A stretch of 64,000 nucleotides of DNA from Natrinema caseinilyticum (lineage in GTDB: Archaea; Halobacteriota; Halobacteria; Halobacteriales; Natrialbaceae): positions 1,423,369 through 1,487,368 of the forward strand of contig NZ_CP100445.1 of NCBI RefSeq assembly GCF_024227435.1, read 5' to 3'. The position numbers were made by a program, and so were the translations under genes. Below the pieces are notes generated by a model that worked only from the letters and a program-made list of their open reading frames with translations, made no database searches and was not told the origin of the DNA. Of this stretch, positions 17,534 to 25,934 are shown piece by piece. Positions within the stretch are counted from its first letter, which is position 1. Each line of letters opens with the position of its first letter.

Positions 17534-18532
17534 GTGAATACAATCTACAGCGCACTTACGACCCCGCTGCAGCAGGCTCGCACTCGAGTTGACGTGTTCC
17601 AGGAGATCTTTCTGGTCTTCCTCGCACTCGGGACGCTCGTCGGCATCGTCGTCGTCGCGTATACATTGTACAACGCGTACAAGTATCGCGATACCGGCGA
17701 GAGCGACACCGACGAGAACCTGCCATCGGTCGGGGAGTTACCGACAGGCGGAAAGGGCGGCAAGAAACTGTTTCTCTCGTTCGGCATCAGCGCGATCATC
17801 GTCATTTCGCTGGTCGTCTGGACGTACAGCATGCTGTTGTACGTCGAAGATCCCGGTCAGCAGGAGGAGAAATTCAACGTCGAAGTCACCGGAGACGGCT
17901 TCGCGTGGTTCTTCGAGTACGAAAACGGAATCCAGACGACGAGTACGCTCCGCGTTCCAGCCGACGAACGAATCTGGGTGAACGTGACGTCAGGTGACGT
18001 CTGGCACGCGTTCGGTATACCCGATCAACGGGTGAAAGCCGACGCGATTCCGGGCGAGTACGACACCACCTGGTTCGAAGCGGAAGATGCTGGCGAAACC
18101 CACGAGATCAAGTGCTACGAGCTCTGTGGCGAGTTCCACACGTCGATGACCGGTGAGGTTCGGGTCATGGAACCCGACGCGTTCGACGAGTGGATGAACA
18201 GTCAGCTGACGATGTCCTACACGGTCGAGGACGCGAACGAGACACCCGTGACGGAGGGGTACGAGCTGACCGTCGAACATCAGGAGCGTGGCTTCGAGCA
18301 GACGTACTCGGCCGACCAGTTCGAGAACGGGACGATCGAGATCACCGAAATCGAGTACGGAGGTCGCTACAACGCGACGCTCACGTCGACCGACGGCCAG
18401 TTCGAACCGATCACGAAAGAGATCGATATGACCGGCCCGGTCAGCGAAACCTTCACGCTCGAGGGAATGAATACGACTGACAGTAACACGAATGGAAACG
18501 AAACGCAATCGAATGACGGAGGTGGGAACTGA
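17534..18532 (+). CDS. coxB: Cytochrome c oxidase-type subunit II
   Basis: A 332-residue subunit II of a heme-copper oxidase. Two transmembrane helices (about 25-47 and 78-101) precede an extracytoplasmic cupredoxin domain. The CuA site is complete: His158 (VWHAFG) and Cys194, Cys198, His202, Met205 in CYELCGEFHTSM. It therefore accepts electrons from a small redox protein, probably a halocyanin, rather than being a quinol oxidase subunit. The C-terminal 110 residues form an added Thr/Asn-rich domain. Start GTG 17534; the stop overlaps coxA (ATGA). Confidence 0.95.
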   Translation: MNTIYSALTTPLQQARTRVDVFQEIFLVFLALGTLVGIVVVAYTLYNAYKYRDTGESDTDENLPSVGELPTGGKGGKKLFLSFGISAIIVISLVVWTYSMLLYVEDPGQQEEKFNVEVTGDGFAWFFEYENGIQTTSTLRVPADERIWVNVTSGDVWHAFGIPDQRVKADAIPGEYDTTWFEAEDAGETHEIKCYELCGEFHTSMTGEVRVMEPDAFDEWMNSQLTMSYTVEDANETPVTEGYELTVEHQERGFEQTYSADQFENGTIEITEIEYGGRYNATLTSTDGQFEPITKEIDMTGPVSETFTLEGMNTTDSNTNGNETQSNDGGGN

Positions 18533-21018
18533 TGAGTGACCTTCCGCCGAAGCGATCGATCAAGCGGTGGCTGGTTACGACGAATCACAAGGACGTGGGA
18601 ATCCTGTACCTGGGGACGGCCATGTTCTTCCTGTTGTTCGGCGGCGTTCTCGCGCTGCTGTTTCGCGCACACCTGTGGGTGCCCGGCGGGACGGGGCTGC
18701 TCTCGAACGACCAGTACTACCAGGCGGTGACCGGTCACGGTCTGTTGATGGTCTTCTGGTTCCTCTCGCCGATCGCGTCCGGCTTTGCGAACTACTTCAT
18801 CCCGCTGCAGATCGGGGCGAAGGACCTCGCGTTCCCCCGCCTGAACGCCCTGAGTTACTGGTTCTACCTGTTCTCGGGCGTCCTCATGGGAATCTCGTTC
18901 TTCCAGGGTGGATCGTTCTCCGGCGGCTGGACGATGTACTCACCGCTGAACGTTCCCATGTACAACTCCGTGATGGAGGTGACGGCGGGCAGTAACGGAA
19001 CCATCCTCGCGTTGACCCTGTTCGTCATCTCGATTACGATGGGGACGGTCAACTTCCTGACGACGATGCATCGGTCCCGCGCCGAGGGCCTCGGCCTGTG
19101 GAACATGCCGATGTTCTCCTGGTCGTGGCTGCTGACGATCTGGATGATGCTGTTCGCCTTCGCGGCGCTGCTGGCGGCGGTTCTGCTGCTGTCGATCGAC
19201 CGCCTGTTCCTCACGCAGTACTTCGCGACGAACGAGGGCTCGAGCCTGATGTGGGCGCACGTGTTCTGGTTCTTCGGCCACCCGGAGGTGTACATCGTCT
19301 TCTTCCCCGCGCTCGGGATCATGTTCGAGACGTTCCAGACGTTCACCGGTCGGCGACTCGTCGGCCGCAAGTGGGTCATCATCGCGATGGTTCTCGTCGC
19401 GGTCCAGTCGTTCCTCGTCTGGATGCACCACATGTTCCTGTCGACGATCAACCTCCCGATCAAGACGCTGTTCATGGCGACGACGATCGGGATCTCGCTG
19501 CCGTTCGACCTGATGGTCTTCGCGATGATCTACACGATGGTCAAGGGGCGCGTCCGATTTACGACGCCGTTCCTGTTCTCGCTCGGTGCGCTCTTGCTGT
19601 TCATCCTGGGCGGGATTACGGGCGTCTTCCTGGGTGCCGTCGTCCTCGACTACGAGTTCCGGGGCACCTACTGGGTCGTCGCCCACTTCCACTACGTGAT
19701 GGTCTCGGGCGTCACGGCGCTGGTCGGCGGCCTCTACTACTGGTGGCCCAAGATGACCGGCAAGATGTACTCCGAGACGCTCGGGAAACTCAGCTTCGCC
19801 GTCTACTTCGTCGGGTTCAACCTGCTTTACTTCCCGATGTTCCTCGCCTGGGAGACGCCGCGGCGGGTCTTCCACTACCCCGAGGGAACGCAGTTGTTCC
19901 ACCAGCTAGCGACGGTCGGGTCGTTCGTCCTCGGCGCAGCGTTCCTCCTCGTGTTCATCACGCTCGGAAAGAGCCTCGTGGACGGCCCCGACGCGCCCGA
20001 CAACCCGTGGACGTACTCCCGAACGGCCGAGTGGGCGATTCCCTCGCCACCGCCGCTCGAGAACTGGCCTGACCGGCCCAGCTACGCCAGCGGATCGCTC
20101 GAGTTCGTCGACGACGCGGCGACTGCGACCGACGGCGGCGTCGCGCACGGAAAAGAAGCGGCCGGAGCGGTGACGGTCAGCCACGAGGAAGAACACGCCG
20201 ATCACGCGAGTATCTGGCCGTTCGGCATCGGGGTCGCCACCGCGACGTTCTTCCTCGGCTTGAGCGGGATGACGCCGTACATCTACTCGTTCGTCAGCGA
20301 GCACATGCACGCCGGCGATTTCGTGACGCTGTCGGACTCGGCACCGGCAAAGAGCATCGTCTACCCGGCGCTGACCGCGATCGGGATCGGCCTCCTCGGG
20401 GTCACGCTGTTCCAGTTCGGACGCGAGCAGTTCGACGCTCCGGAGATGGGGGTCGCCGAGCGATGGCCGTTCGGCGGCATCAACAACGGGAAGCTCGGCG
20501 TCTGGTTCTTCCTGGCGTCGGACGTCGTGGTCTTCGGTGCCGCGATCGGTGCGTTCATCTTCATGCGCATCCACGGCGGCTGGGGTAACTGGCATCTCGA
20601 GTCGATCACCATGGCCGGCCTGTTCAACACGTACGTCCTGTTGACCTCGAGTTTCGCGGTCGTCCTGGCGCACGTGATGGCCGAACGCGGAAACAAGAAG
20701 GGACTGCTCGCATCGCTCAGTGTCACGGTCCTCCTCGGACTCGTGTTCATGAGCGTCAAGGCCTTCGAGTACAGCAGCAAGTTCGCAGACGGTCACTACT
20801 GGTTCAGCGGGATCGAGTACTCGCTGTACTTCGTGACGACCGGCCTGCACGCGCTGCACGTCATCCTCGGGCTGTTGATCGCCCTGTTCATGATCTATCG
20901 CGTCGTCTCGATCGACGCCTACCTCGAGGATCACATGCCGGTCGAGTACTTCGGGCTCTACTGGCACTTCGTGGACATCGTCTGGGTGTTCCTCTTCCCG
21001 CTGTTCTACCTGATGTAG
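18532..21018 (+). CDS. coxA: Cytochrome c oxidase subunit I-III fusion
   Basis: An 828-residue fusion of oxidase subunits I and III. Residues 1-500 are subunit I: GHGLLMVFWF (low-spin heme histidine), FGHPEVYIVFFPALG (CuB ligand and cross-linked Tyr), MHHMF (two CuB histidines) and AHFHYVM (both heme ligands). A hydrophilic linker of about 85 residues with TDGGVAHGKE leads to a seven-helix subunit III-like part (LGVWFFLASDVVVFGAAIGA; TGLHALHVILGLLIALFM; YWHFVDIVWVFLFPLFYL). This fusion is known for haloarchaeal aa3 oxidases. It reduces O2 to water and pumps protons across the membrane. Confidence 0.96.
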   Translation: MSDLPPKRSIKRWLVTTNHKDVGILYLGTAMFFLLFGGVLALLFRAHLWVPGGTGLLSNDQYYQAVTGHGLLMVFWFLSPIASGFANYFIPLQIGAKDLAFPRLNALSYWFYLFSGVLMGISFFQGGSFSGGWTMYSPLNVPMYNSVMEVTAGSNGTILALTLFVISITMGTVNFLTTMHRSRAEGLGLWNMPMFSWSWLLTIWMMLFAFAALLAAVLLLSIDRLFLTQYFATNEGSSLMWAHVFWFFGHPEVYIVFFPALGIMFETFQTFTGRRLVGRKWVIIAMVLVAVQSFLVWMHHMFLSTINLPIKTLFMATTIGISLPFDLMVFAMIYTMVKGRVRFTTPFLFSLGALLLFILGGITGVFLGAVVLDYEFRGTYWVVAHFHYVMVSGVTALVGGLYYWWPKMTGKMYSETLGKLSFAVYFVGFNLLYFPMFLAWETPRRVFHYPEGTQLFHQLATVGSFVLGAAFLLVFITLGKSLVDGPDAPDNPWTYSRTAEWAIPSPPPLENWPDRPSYASGSLEFVDDAATATDGGVAHGKEAAGAVTVSHEEEHADHASIWPFGIGVATATFFLGLSGMTPYIYSFVSEHMHAGDFVTLSDSAPAKSIVYPALTAIGIGLLGVTLFQFGREQFDAPEMGVAERWPFGGINNGKLGVWFFLASDVVVFGAAIGAFIFMRIHGGWGNWHLESITMAGLFNTYVLLTSSFAVVLAHVMAERGNKKGLLASLSVTVLLGLVFMSVKAFEYSSKFADGHYWFSGIEYSLYFVTTGLHALHVILGLLIALFMIYRVVSIDAYLEDHMPVEYFGLYWHFVDIVWVFLFPLFYLM

Positions 21019-21032
21019 CGCCTCGGCGCTAC
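21015..21032 (+). terminator. Hairpin at the coxA stop codon
   Basis: GTAGCGCC-TC-GGCGCTAC is a perfect inverted repeat that includes the TAG stop of coxA. Its location at the end of the coxBA transcription unit suggests a terminator or mRNA 3'-end stabiliser. There is no T-run after it. Confidence 0.45.
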
Positions 21033-21429
21033 ACCGGGTTCCGGTCGTGCGAATTCGTGAAGACCGCTCGATTCTGCCGTCGCAATTCCGTTCGTTTCTC
21101 CGTCGTTCGTCTCTCCGTCGTTTCAGAGCGCCTCGGTAACCGTCGGATCGTCCATCTCGATCGGGCTCCACTCGAGGAGTCGACAGACGGACGGTGGCGA
21201 GTCACCGTCGGTTGTGCGTGCGCCGCGTGTGATTCGAAAACCAGACAAATAACGGCACTCGAGACGCTGTCACGGAACGGTACTCGAGAACGGTCGCTCT
21301 CGGCAGGGACGTCGCAAAATCGCGTGCCCGGCGGCCGGAACGGGAGCGACGACGGACGGCTGCACTGGAGGCCGAGGGCCGCTCGAGTCCCGGTTTCTCA
21401 CTCTGCCGGTCTCTTTCCAGCCGGTACTC
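21033..21429. other. Intergenic stretch, nothing recognised
   Basis: About 400 bases between the convergent coxA and the zinc-finger membrane protein. All six frames are short or non-coding in character; the only visible structure is the coxA hairpin at its left end and simple CGTTCGTTTCTCCGTCGTT-type repeats near 21085-21125. Confidence 0.5.
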
Positions 21430-21729
21430 TTACCCCGCCCAGACGAGGGCATAGACGAACGTAAACAGGAAGTAGACCAGAAAGACGGAGATGGCCGCCT
21501 TGAAGTGGAACGTAAACAGTTCGTATTCCTCGTCGTCCCGTTCGTCGTCGAACGCCTCACGTTCGTCTGGGGAGCAAACGTCGGCGTGTTCGACACCGAT
21601 GTGAAACGTCACGTATCGCTCGGATCGAAACGGCCGACTGCAGTACGGACAGGTCGCGCCGGGCGTTTCGTCCGCGGGGACGTCGTACTCTCGCTCGAGC
21701 GTTCCGTCGATCGCCATTCGGTCGACCAT
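21430..21729 (-). CDS. C2H2-type zinc finger protein with one membrane helix
   Basis: A 99-residue protein (or 95 from the second ATG at 21717). A C2H2 finger CPYCSRPFRSERYVTFHIGV-EH lies near residues 27-48, followed by an acidic linker and a single C-terminal helix AAISVFLVYFLFTFVYALVW. Similar proteins (DUF7410-like, from memory) are found beside haloarchaeal cytochrome oxidase genes, so it may aid assembly of the oxidase or copper handling. It lies 42 bases downstream of the polytopic membrane protein gene and is probably cotranscribed with it. Confidence 0.8.
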   Translation of the reverse strand: MVDRMAIDGTLEREYDVPADETPGATCPYCSRPFRSERYVTFHIGVEHADVCSPDEREAFDDERDDEEYELFTFHFKAAISVFLVYFLFTFVYALVWAG

Positions 21730-21771
21730 TGCGGCGGTGCGAGGAAGTGTTTGCCGGTTCGACGTGGGAGT

Positions 21772-23172
21772 TCAGCTCGGGACGTACGGCGGACTCATCG
21801 AACCCTGGGAGACGAGATAGAGGCTCACCATCGTGAAAAAGACCATGACGACGATGAGCGGAAACTGGCTCCTGATCGCCTGCAGTTTGCCGGGGAACAG
21901 TTCGAAGGAGACGGTGTGTGCGATCCACACCGCGAGGATGTGTCCGACGAGGATGCCGGCGATCTCGACGTAGCCGAACCAGCCCGGCAGCGCGTACTGG
22001 GTCGGGTTCGGCGGCGGGGAAAGCGGCATCGCCAGGGCATCGAGCAGCGACGGCCACAGCGAGAGCCCGAAGCCGACGTAGTGGGCGAGATGGTAGCCGG
22101 CTGCGATCGCCAGCAGCGGCGCGGCAAATCGGAGCCCGAGGTAGTGTCGTGAGAGGTACGTCTCGGCTCGCTCGCGGGTTCGGTCGATGGCGAGCCAGTA
22201 CACCTTCCAGAACAGACCGAAGCCGCCGACGAGCAAGCCCAGATAGACGAGGACCGGCGGTATTCCGAGTCCGACCAGTGCTTCGATAGTCCCGACGCCG
22301 AGTGGCGTGACGATGAACCCGCTGAAGGTCAGTTCCCAGACCAGCGCGAGGACGAACGCGACGAGCGAACTGTCGGTGATGAGGTCGTCGTCGCTCAGCG
22401 CCGATCCCGGGTATCGCAGTTTCAACCCGTCGTCCGTGCGCTGGATCGGTGCGACCGCGCCGTAGCAGCGAAACCACAGCGAGAGCGGATCGCCGCGGCG
22501 AAACCACGTTTCTGGCGAGTAGATGACCGCACTCGAGATCGTAAACAGCGAGTAGACGGCGAGAATCGCGAGAAGCACGTCCGGGGACGTCGTCAGCGGC
22601 GCGACGATCTCGAGCCAGACGAACGTCAACAGGGCCACGACGGCGGGCCAGGAGCGGTACGAGTCGGGATACGATTCGTAGCCGTTCGGCAGCGCCGCCG
22701 CGATCCGGCGCCAGGGGTTCAGCGCCGGCCACGGGTTCCCGACCGTGTAGGTCACGATCGTCAGCAGCGCGCGCCCGCCGACGAACGTCACCAGGACGGT
22801 CGCACTGACCAGCCCGATGTTCGGCCCGGCGATCCCGGCGGCGGCGATGACCGCGAGTCCGAGGAGACCGACCGCGCCGAGAAGAACCGACCCTGCGGCC
22901 GCCAGTCGTCGTACCGGCGCCTCGAGCGCGCGGTCGTGGTAGGTCCCGATCACGTCGCGGTCGGTGACGAGCATCGTCAGCAGCGCCGAGGCGCCGACGG
23001 TGCCGCCGCCAGTCGCGAGATACAGCCACGTCGGCACCGACACGTCGGTCGACCCGGTGAGACCCGCGGCGACGTTGCTCGCGGCGACGACGCCGATCCC
23101 CCCCGGAAGGGCCGCAAGCGCGAGTGCCAGTACGATGCCGGTCCGGCGAACGAGAGCCGAACGTTCACTCAT
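21772..23172 (-). CDS. Polytopic membrane protein near the oxidase genes
   Basis: A 466-residue protein with about eleven or twelve hydrophobic segments. Motifs include TYTVGNPWPALNPWRRIAAALP, IYSPETWFRRGDPLSLWF and HLAHYVGFGLSLWP, the last with paired histidines in a helix. I know of similar haloarchaeal proteins beside terminal oxidase genes but not of a proven function; assembly, heme handling or a membrane carrier are possibilities. No cofactor motif is definite. Start ATG 23172. Confidence 0.8.
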   Translation of the reverse strand: MSERSALVRRTGIVLALALAALPGGIGVVAASNVAAGLTGSTDVSVPTWLYLATGGGTVGASALLTMLVTDRDVIGTYHDRALEAPVRRLAAAGSVLLGAVGLLGLAVIAAAGIAGPNIGLVSATVLVTFVGGRALLTIVTYTVGNPWPALNPWRRIAAALPNGYESYPDSYRSWPAVVALLTFVWLEIVAPLTTSPDVLLAILAVYSLFTISSAVIYSPETWFRRGDPLSLWFRCYGAVAPIQRTDDGLKLRYPGSALSDDDLITDSSLVAFVLALVWELTFSGFIVTPLGVGTIEALVGLGIPPVLVYLGLLVGGFGLFWKVYWLAIDRTRERAETYLSRHYLGLRFAAPLLAIAAGYHLAHYVGFGLSLWPSLLDALAMPLSPPPNPTQYALPGWFGYVEIAGILVGHILAVWIAHTVSFELFPGKLQAIRSQFPLIVVMVFFTMVSLYLVSQGSMSPPYVPS

Positions 23173-23305
23173 TGCGAGCTAGTTACGCTGGCGACCCATC
23201 TACGTGTCGCTTCGCGATTTTCGACCGATCGATTCAGGTCGGGTGTCGCGGTCCGTTCGATCGCATGAGGAAGGTATAAGTAGCCATCACCCACATTCCC
23301 CACCA

Positions 23306-23572
23306 ATGACGAGCGTTCGGACCTACGCCCTGGTCTACGTGGCACTGATGCTGTTAGCGACGGGGAAATTCGTCTTCTTCCACTTCGAGGGGATCTTCAC
23401 CTACGGGATGGCGGTCACCGGAACGTTGATCTTGGCTGCCACCAAGACGTCGCTGATCGCGGGCTATTTCCAGCACCTGAAAGACGAACCGCGCTCGATC
23501 ACCTACCTGATGCTCACGGCGCTGTTCATGGTGCTCCTGTTGACCCTCGCCGCAGGGTACTCGATCCAGTAA
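23306..23572 (+). CDS. Cytochrome c oxidase subunit IV-like small membrane protein
   Basis: An 88-residue protein with three transmembrane helices, beginning MTSVRTYALVYVALMLLATG and containing TKTSLIAGYFQHLKDEPRS, the pattern of prokaryotic COX4/CyoD-like subunits (K-x-x-L-I-x-x-Y-F-M-H). The ATG at 23306 was chosen because the upstream frame is non-coding. It is divergent from the polytopic membrane gene. It probably stabilises the CoxAC-CoxB complex. Confidence 0.88.
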   Translation: MTSVRTYALVYVALMLLATGKFVFFHFEGIFTYGMAVTGTLILAATKTSLIAGYFQHLKDEPRSITYLMLTALFMVLLLTLAAGYSIQ

Positions 23573-23836
23573 AGGGTGGTTCCGATCTCCTCGGGCTGTC
23601 AGGCGCTACTCGATTCTTGGCCGTTCCGCTGTCGTATTTTGTCCGCGTGCTCGACCCGTACGACGGTATCGAACCGACCGCCATTTTGTCGTACGCGTCG
23701 GTACTGGACCGGTCGCGTTTTCGACGACCGAAGATATCGTCGCCGTCCCGGGTTCCGTCCTCGATCGCGGCATTCGCGTCTCGAGTGTCCTGCGGTGTCC
23801 GAATCCGTGATGGACGGCGGCTCCGGTCCGCTCGCC

Positions 23837-25750
23837 TCACCGCTGACCGGGATCGCGGGGGGCGTCGAAGTCGGTGGACGGGTCCTGTGGGTGCTGTCCG
23901 ACCGGTGTCTCGGGATCGAGTGGGGGTGATTCGACCGTCGGCGAGAGACGGCCACCGGCACTGGCCGCTCTCGCGTCGCCGAGCCGGCGCCGTATCTCGT
24001 CGAACCCGTCGTAGAGGACGGAGAGCCGGTCGACTTTTTCGCGGGGGTTCGCGTGGAAGCGCCAGGGGCTTCCCGTCTCGAAGTGGACGTCGATCTGTCT
24101 CACGAGCGAGTGGCCGAGGTACGTGGCGAACGTCCGCGGTCGGATGCCGATCGCATCGCAGTACGCGACGATGGATTCGGCGACGCGGACCGAATACGGC
24201 GTGTCCTCGAGCAGGGTCGCTCGAACGCCGGTCTCGAAGCCCCCGAACGCGAACGCGGCGAGTTTCAGCGTGAAGAAGCCCGGATCGGCGGCGGGATTCG
24301 ACTCGAGGGCGCTGTACTCCCAGTCGATGACGCGCTCGATCGAGCCGTCGTCGGCGACGAGCACGTTTCCCGGGTGATAATCCCCGTGGGCGGGAACCGC
24401 GGGGAACTCGAGCGGGTCGGAGACGGTCGGCGGCGCGACGTCGAATCGGTCCGGCGCGAGTTCCCGACGTGCGGCGCCCGGCGACCGCCTCCGGCGCGGG
24501 CCCGCGTGGGCCAGTTGTAGCGTTCGGATCCAGCCCAGTCCCGTCTCGAGGACGCGGACGAACGCGTCCGGATCCGGAGGGGTCGGCCATCGAGTGACGA
24601 CGTCCATGAGCGGCGTTCCAGAAGCGGGAGATTCAGACAGCACTGGGCCGAGCGCCGACTCCTCGAGTGCCACGTCGGGGAGCGTTCCCGCGATCGGTTC
24701 GCCCGAGGCAGTGAGTTCCGAGAGAGTCGATGCCGCCCGTTCGTTGTATCGGCTGTGTGTCGGGGTGTTGGGCACTTTTCGGACGGTCTCGACGTCGCCG
24801 TCCGAGAGTTCGAAGACGATCGATCTGTTCGCACCCCGACGCAGTACCCGCGTCGTGTCGGGTTCGTCGGCCGACGGCGCATCGGATTCCGCCGACGAAT
24901 CCGTTCGACAGACCGCGACGTAGCTCGGATAGGACTGTGCGACGAGTCCGAGTTCGGTGGCCAGGGTCGCACCGCGGCGAACCAACCCGGAGCCGGTCGA
25001 ATCCGTCTCGATCGAATCGAGCACCCACTCGATCGCGTCGGGATCGTCCGCCGGAACCGCCCACCGGTACCGTGATCCGCCGGGAAGCAATCCGAAGAGG
25101 TCGACGTCGTCGAATCCGCGGGTCTCGAGTGCAGCGACGAACCGCGAGGGAATCGATCGCCAGACGGCAGTCGGCGAGAGACCGGTGTCACGTTCGGATT
25201 CCGACTCGAGGCCGACGAGATCGGTCACGCCGCTCGTCCGAGGCCACCCGTCGATCTCGGTCACGAGCGTTCCGCCGTCGGCGAGCGACGCGGCGAGTCG
25301 ATCGACGTGGTCGAAGAACTCGCGGTCCGGTGGCCGCGGTCCCGTCGCGACGACCGTGTCGAACGAGCGACCGTCGATGGCCGACGCAATATCGTCGCCG
25401 ACGATCGAAACGACGTCGGCGCCGTCGAGTTCCGGTCTGGACTCGAGGAGCCGACGGCCCGTATCCGTGGGCTGGTAGCTGGAGACCCTATCGGCGAGTG
25501 ACAGGAGAAGCGGCGTCGTCCGTCCCCAGCCGGGCGTGCAGTCGAGGCAGTGGCCGGAGATGTCGTCCGCGACGAGCGCGTACCAGCTGTCGTATCCGAC
25601 GCCGAAGAGGGACGTCAGTACCGAACGGGGCTCCGAGGCCGCCTCGAGCAGCGAATCGACCGCAGCGTTGGGTTCGTCCCGTGCGAACCGGTCGACGAAC
25701 GACCGAACGGCCGGCGCATCGGTATCGGAGTGGACGGGGTTCGAGTGCAC
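23837..25750 (-). CDS. Methyltransferase-like / aminoglycoside-phosphotransferase-type kinase fusion
   Basis: A 637-residue protein from GTG 25750. Residues 55-260 resemble a degenerate Rossmann methyltransferase (HCLDCTPGWGRTTPLLLSLAD; DGADVVSIVGDD; FDTVVATGPRPPDREFFDHV). Residues 290-590 are a protein kinase-like APH domain: nucleotide lobe with ANRSIVFELSDGD, catalytic loop HGDYHPGNVLV (His, Asp, Asn at the expected spacing) and metal-binding VIDWEYS. The C-terminal tail is Pro/Asp-rich. Fused methyltransferase and kinase domains are found in some glycan-terminating enzymes, and the neighbouring flippase supports a glycan role. The N-terminal domain has an unusual glycine motif (TPGWGR), so methyl transfer is uncertain. 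Confidence 0.8.
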   Translation of the reverse strand: MHSNPVHSDTDAPAVRSFVDRFARDEPNAAVDSLLEAASEPRSVLTSLFGVGYDSWYALVADDISGHCLDCTPGWGRTTPLLLSLADRVSSYQPTDTGRRLLESRPELDGADVVSIVGDDIASAIDGRSFDTVVATGPRPPDREFFDHVDRLAASLADGGTLVTEIDGWPRTSGVTDLVGLESESERDTGLSPTAVWRSIPSRFVAALETRGFDDVDLFGLLPGGSRYRWAVPADDPDAIEWVLDSIETDSTGSGLVRRGATLATELGLVAQSYPSYVAVCRTDSSAESDAPSADEPDTTRVLRRGANRSIVFELSDGDVETVRKVPNTPTHSRYNERAASTLSELTASGEPIAGTLPDVALEESALGPVLSESPASGTPLMDVVTRWPTPPDPDAFVRVLETGLGWIRTLQLAHAGPRRRRSPGAARRELAPDRFDVAPPTVSDPLEFPAVPAHGDYHPGNVLVADDGSIERVIDWEYSALESNPAADPGFFTLKLAAFAFGGFETGVRATLLEDTPYSVRVAESIVAYCDAIGIRPRTFATYLGHSLVRQIDVHFETGSPWRFHANPREKVDRLSVLYDGFDEIRRRLGDARAASAGGRLSPTVESPPLDPETPVGQHPQDPSTDFDAPRDPGQR

Positions 25751-25770
25751 ATTCCCGCTACTGACTGTAT

Positions 25771-25779
25771 CGTATATTG
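25771..25779 (-). promoter_or_regulatory. TATA box of the fusion kinase gene
   Basis: On the minus strand CAATATACG lies 21-29 bases before the GTG start, a spacing that predicts a leaderless or nearly leaderless mRNA. Confidence 0.5.
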
Positions 25780-25934
25780 ATATGACCGTATTACCGGTAT
25801 ATAGTGCTCAATAATGGTATTGTTACCCGCCGCTGACGACGGCGAAAGACGGGAGAACGGGCGTCGGTGGCGCGGCTCGTGGTACTCGACGGTGGTGGGA
25901 ACGAGGTCGATCGCTCGAACACGGTGGCGACCGA

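Noticed and set aside
18532-21018. CoxA-CoxC fusion as a novel architecture
   Set aside because: Fused subunit I-III oxidases are known in haloarchaea and some bacteria.
18940-21171. Long minus-strand frames of 320 and 421 residues across coxA
   Set aside because: Antisense shadows of the subunit I-III fusion, which has all metal ligands.
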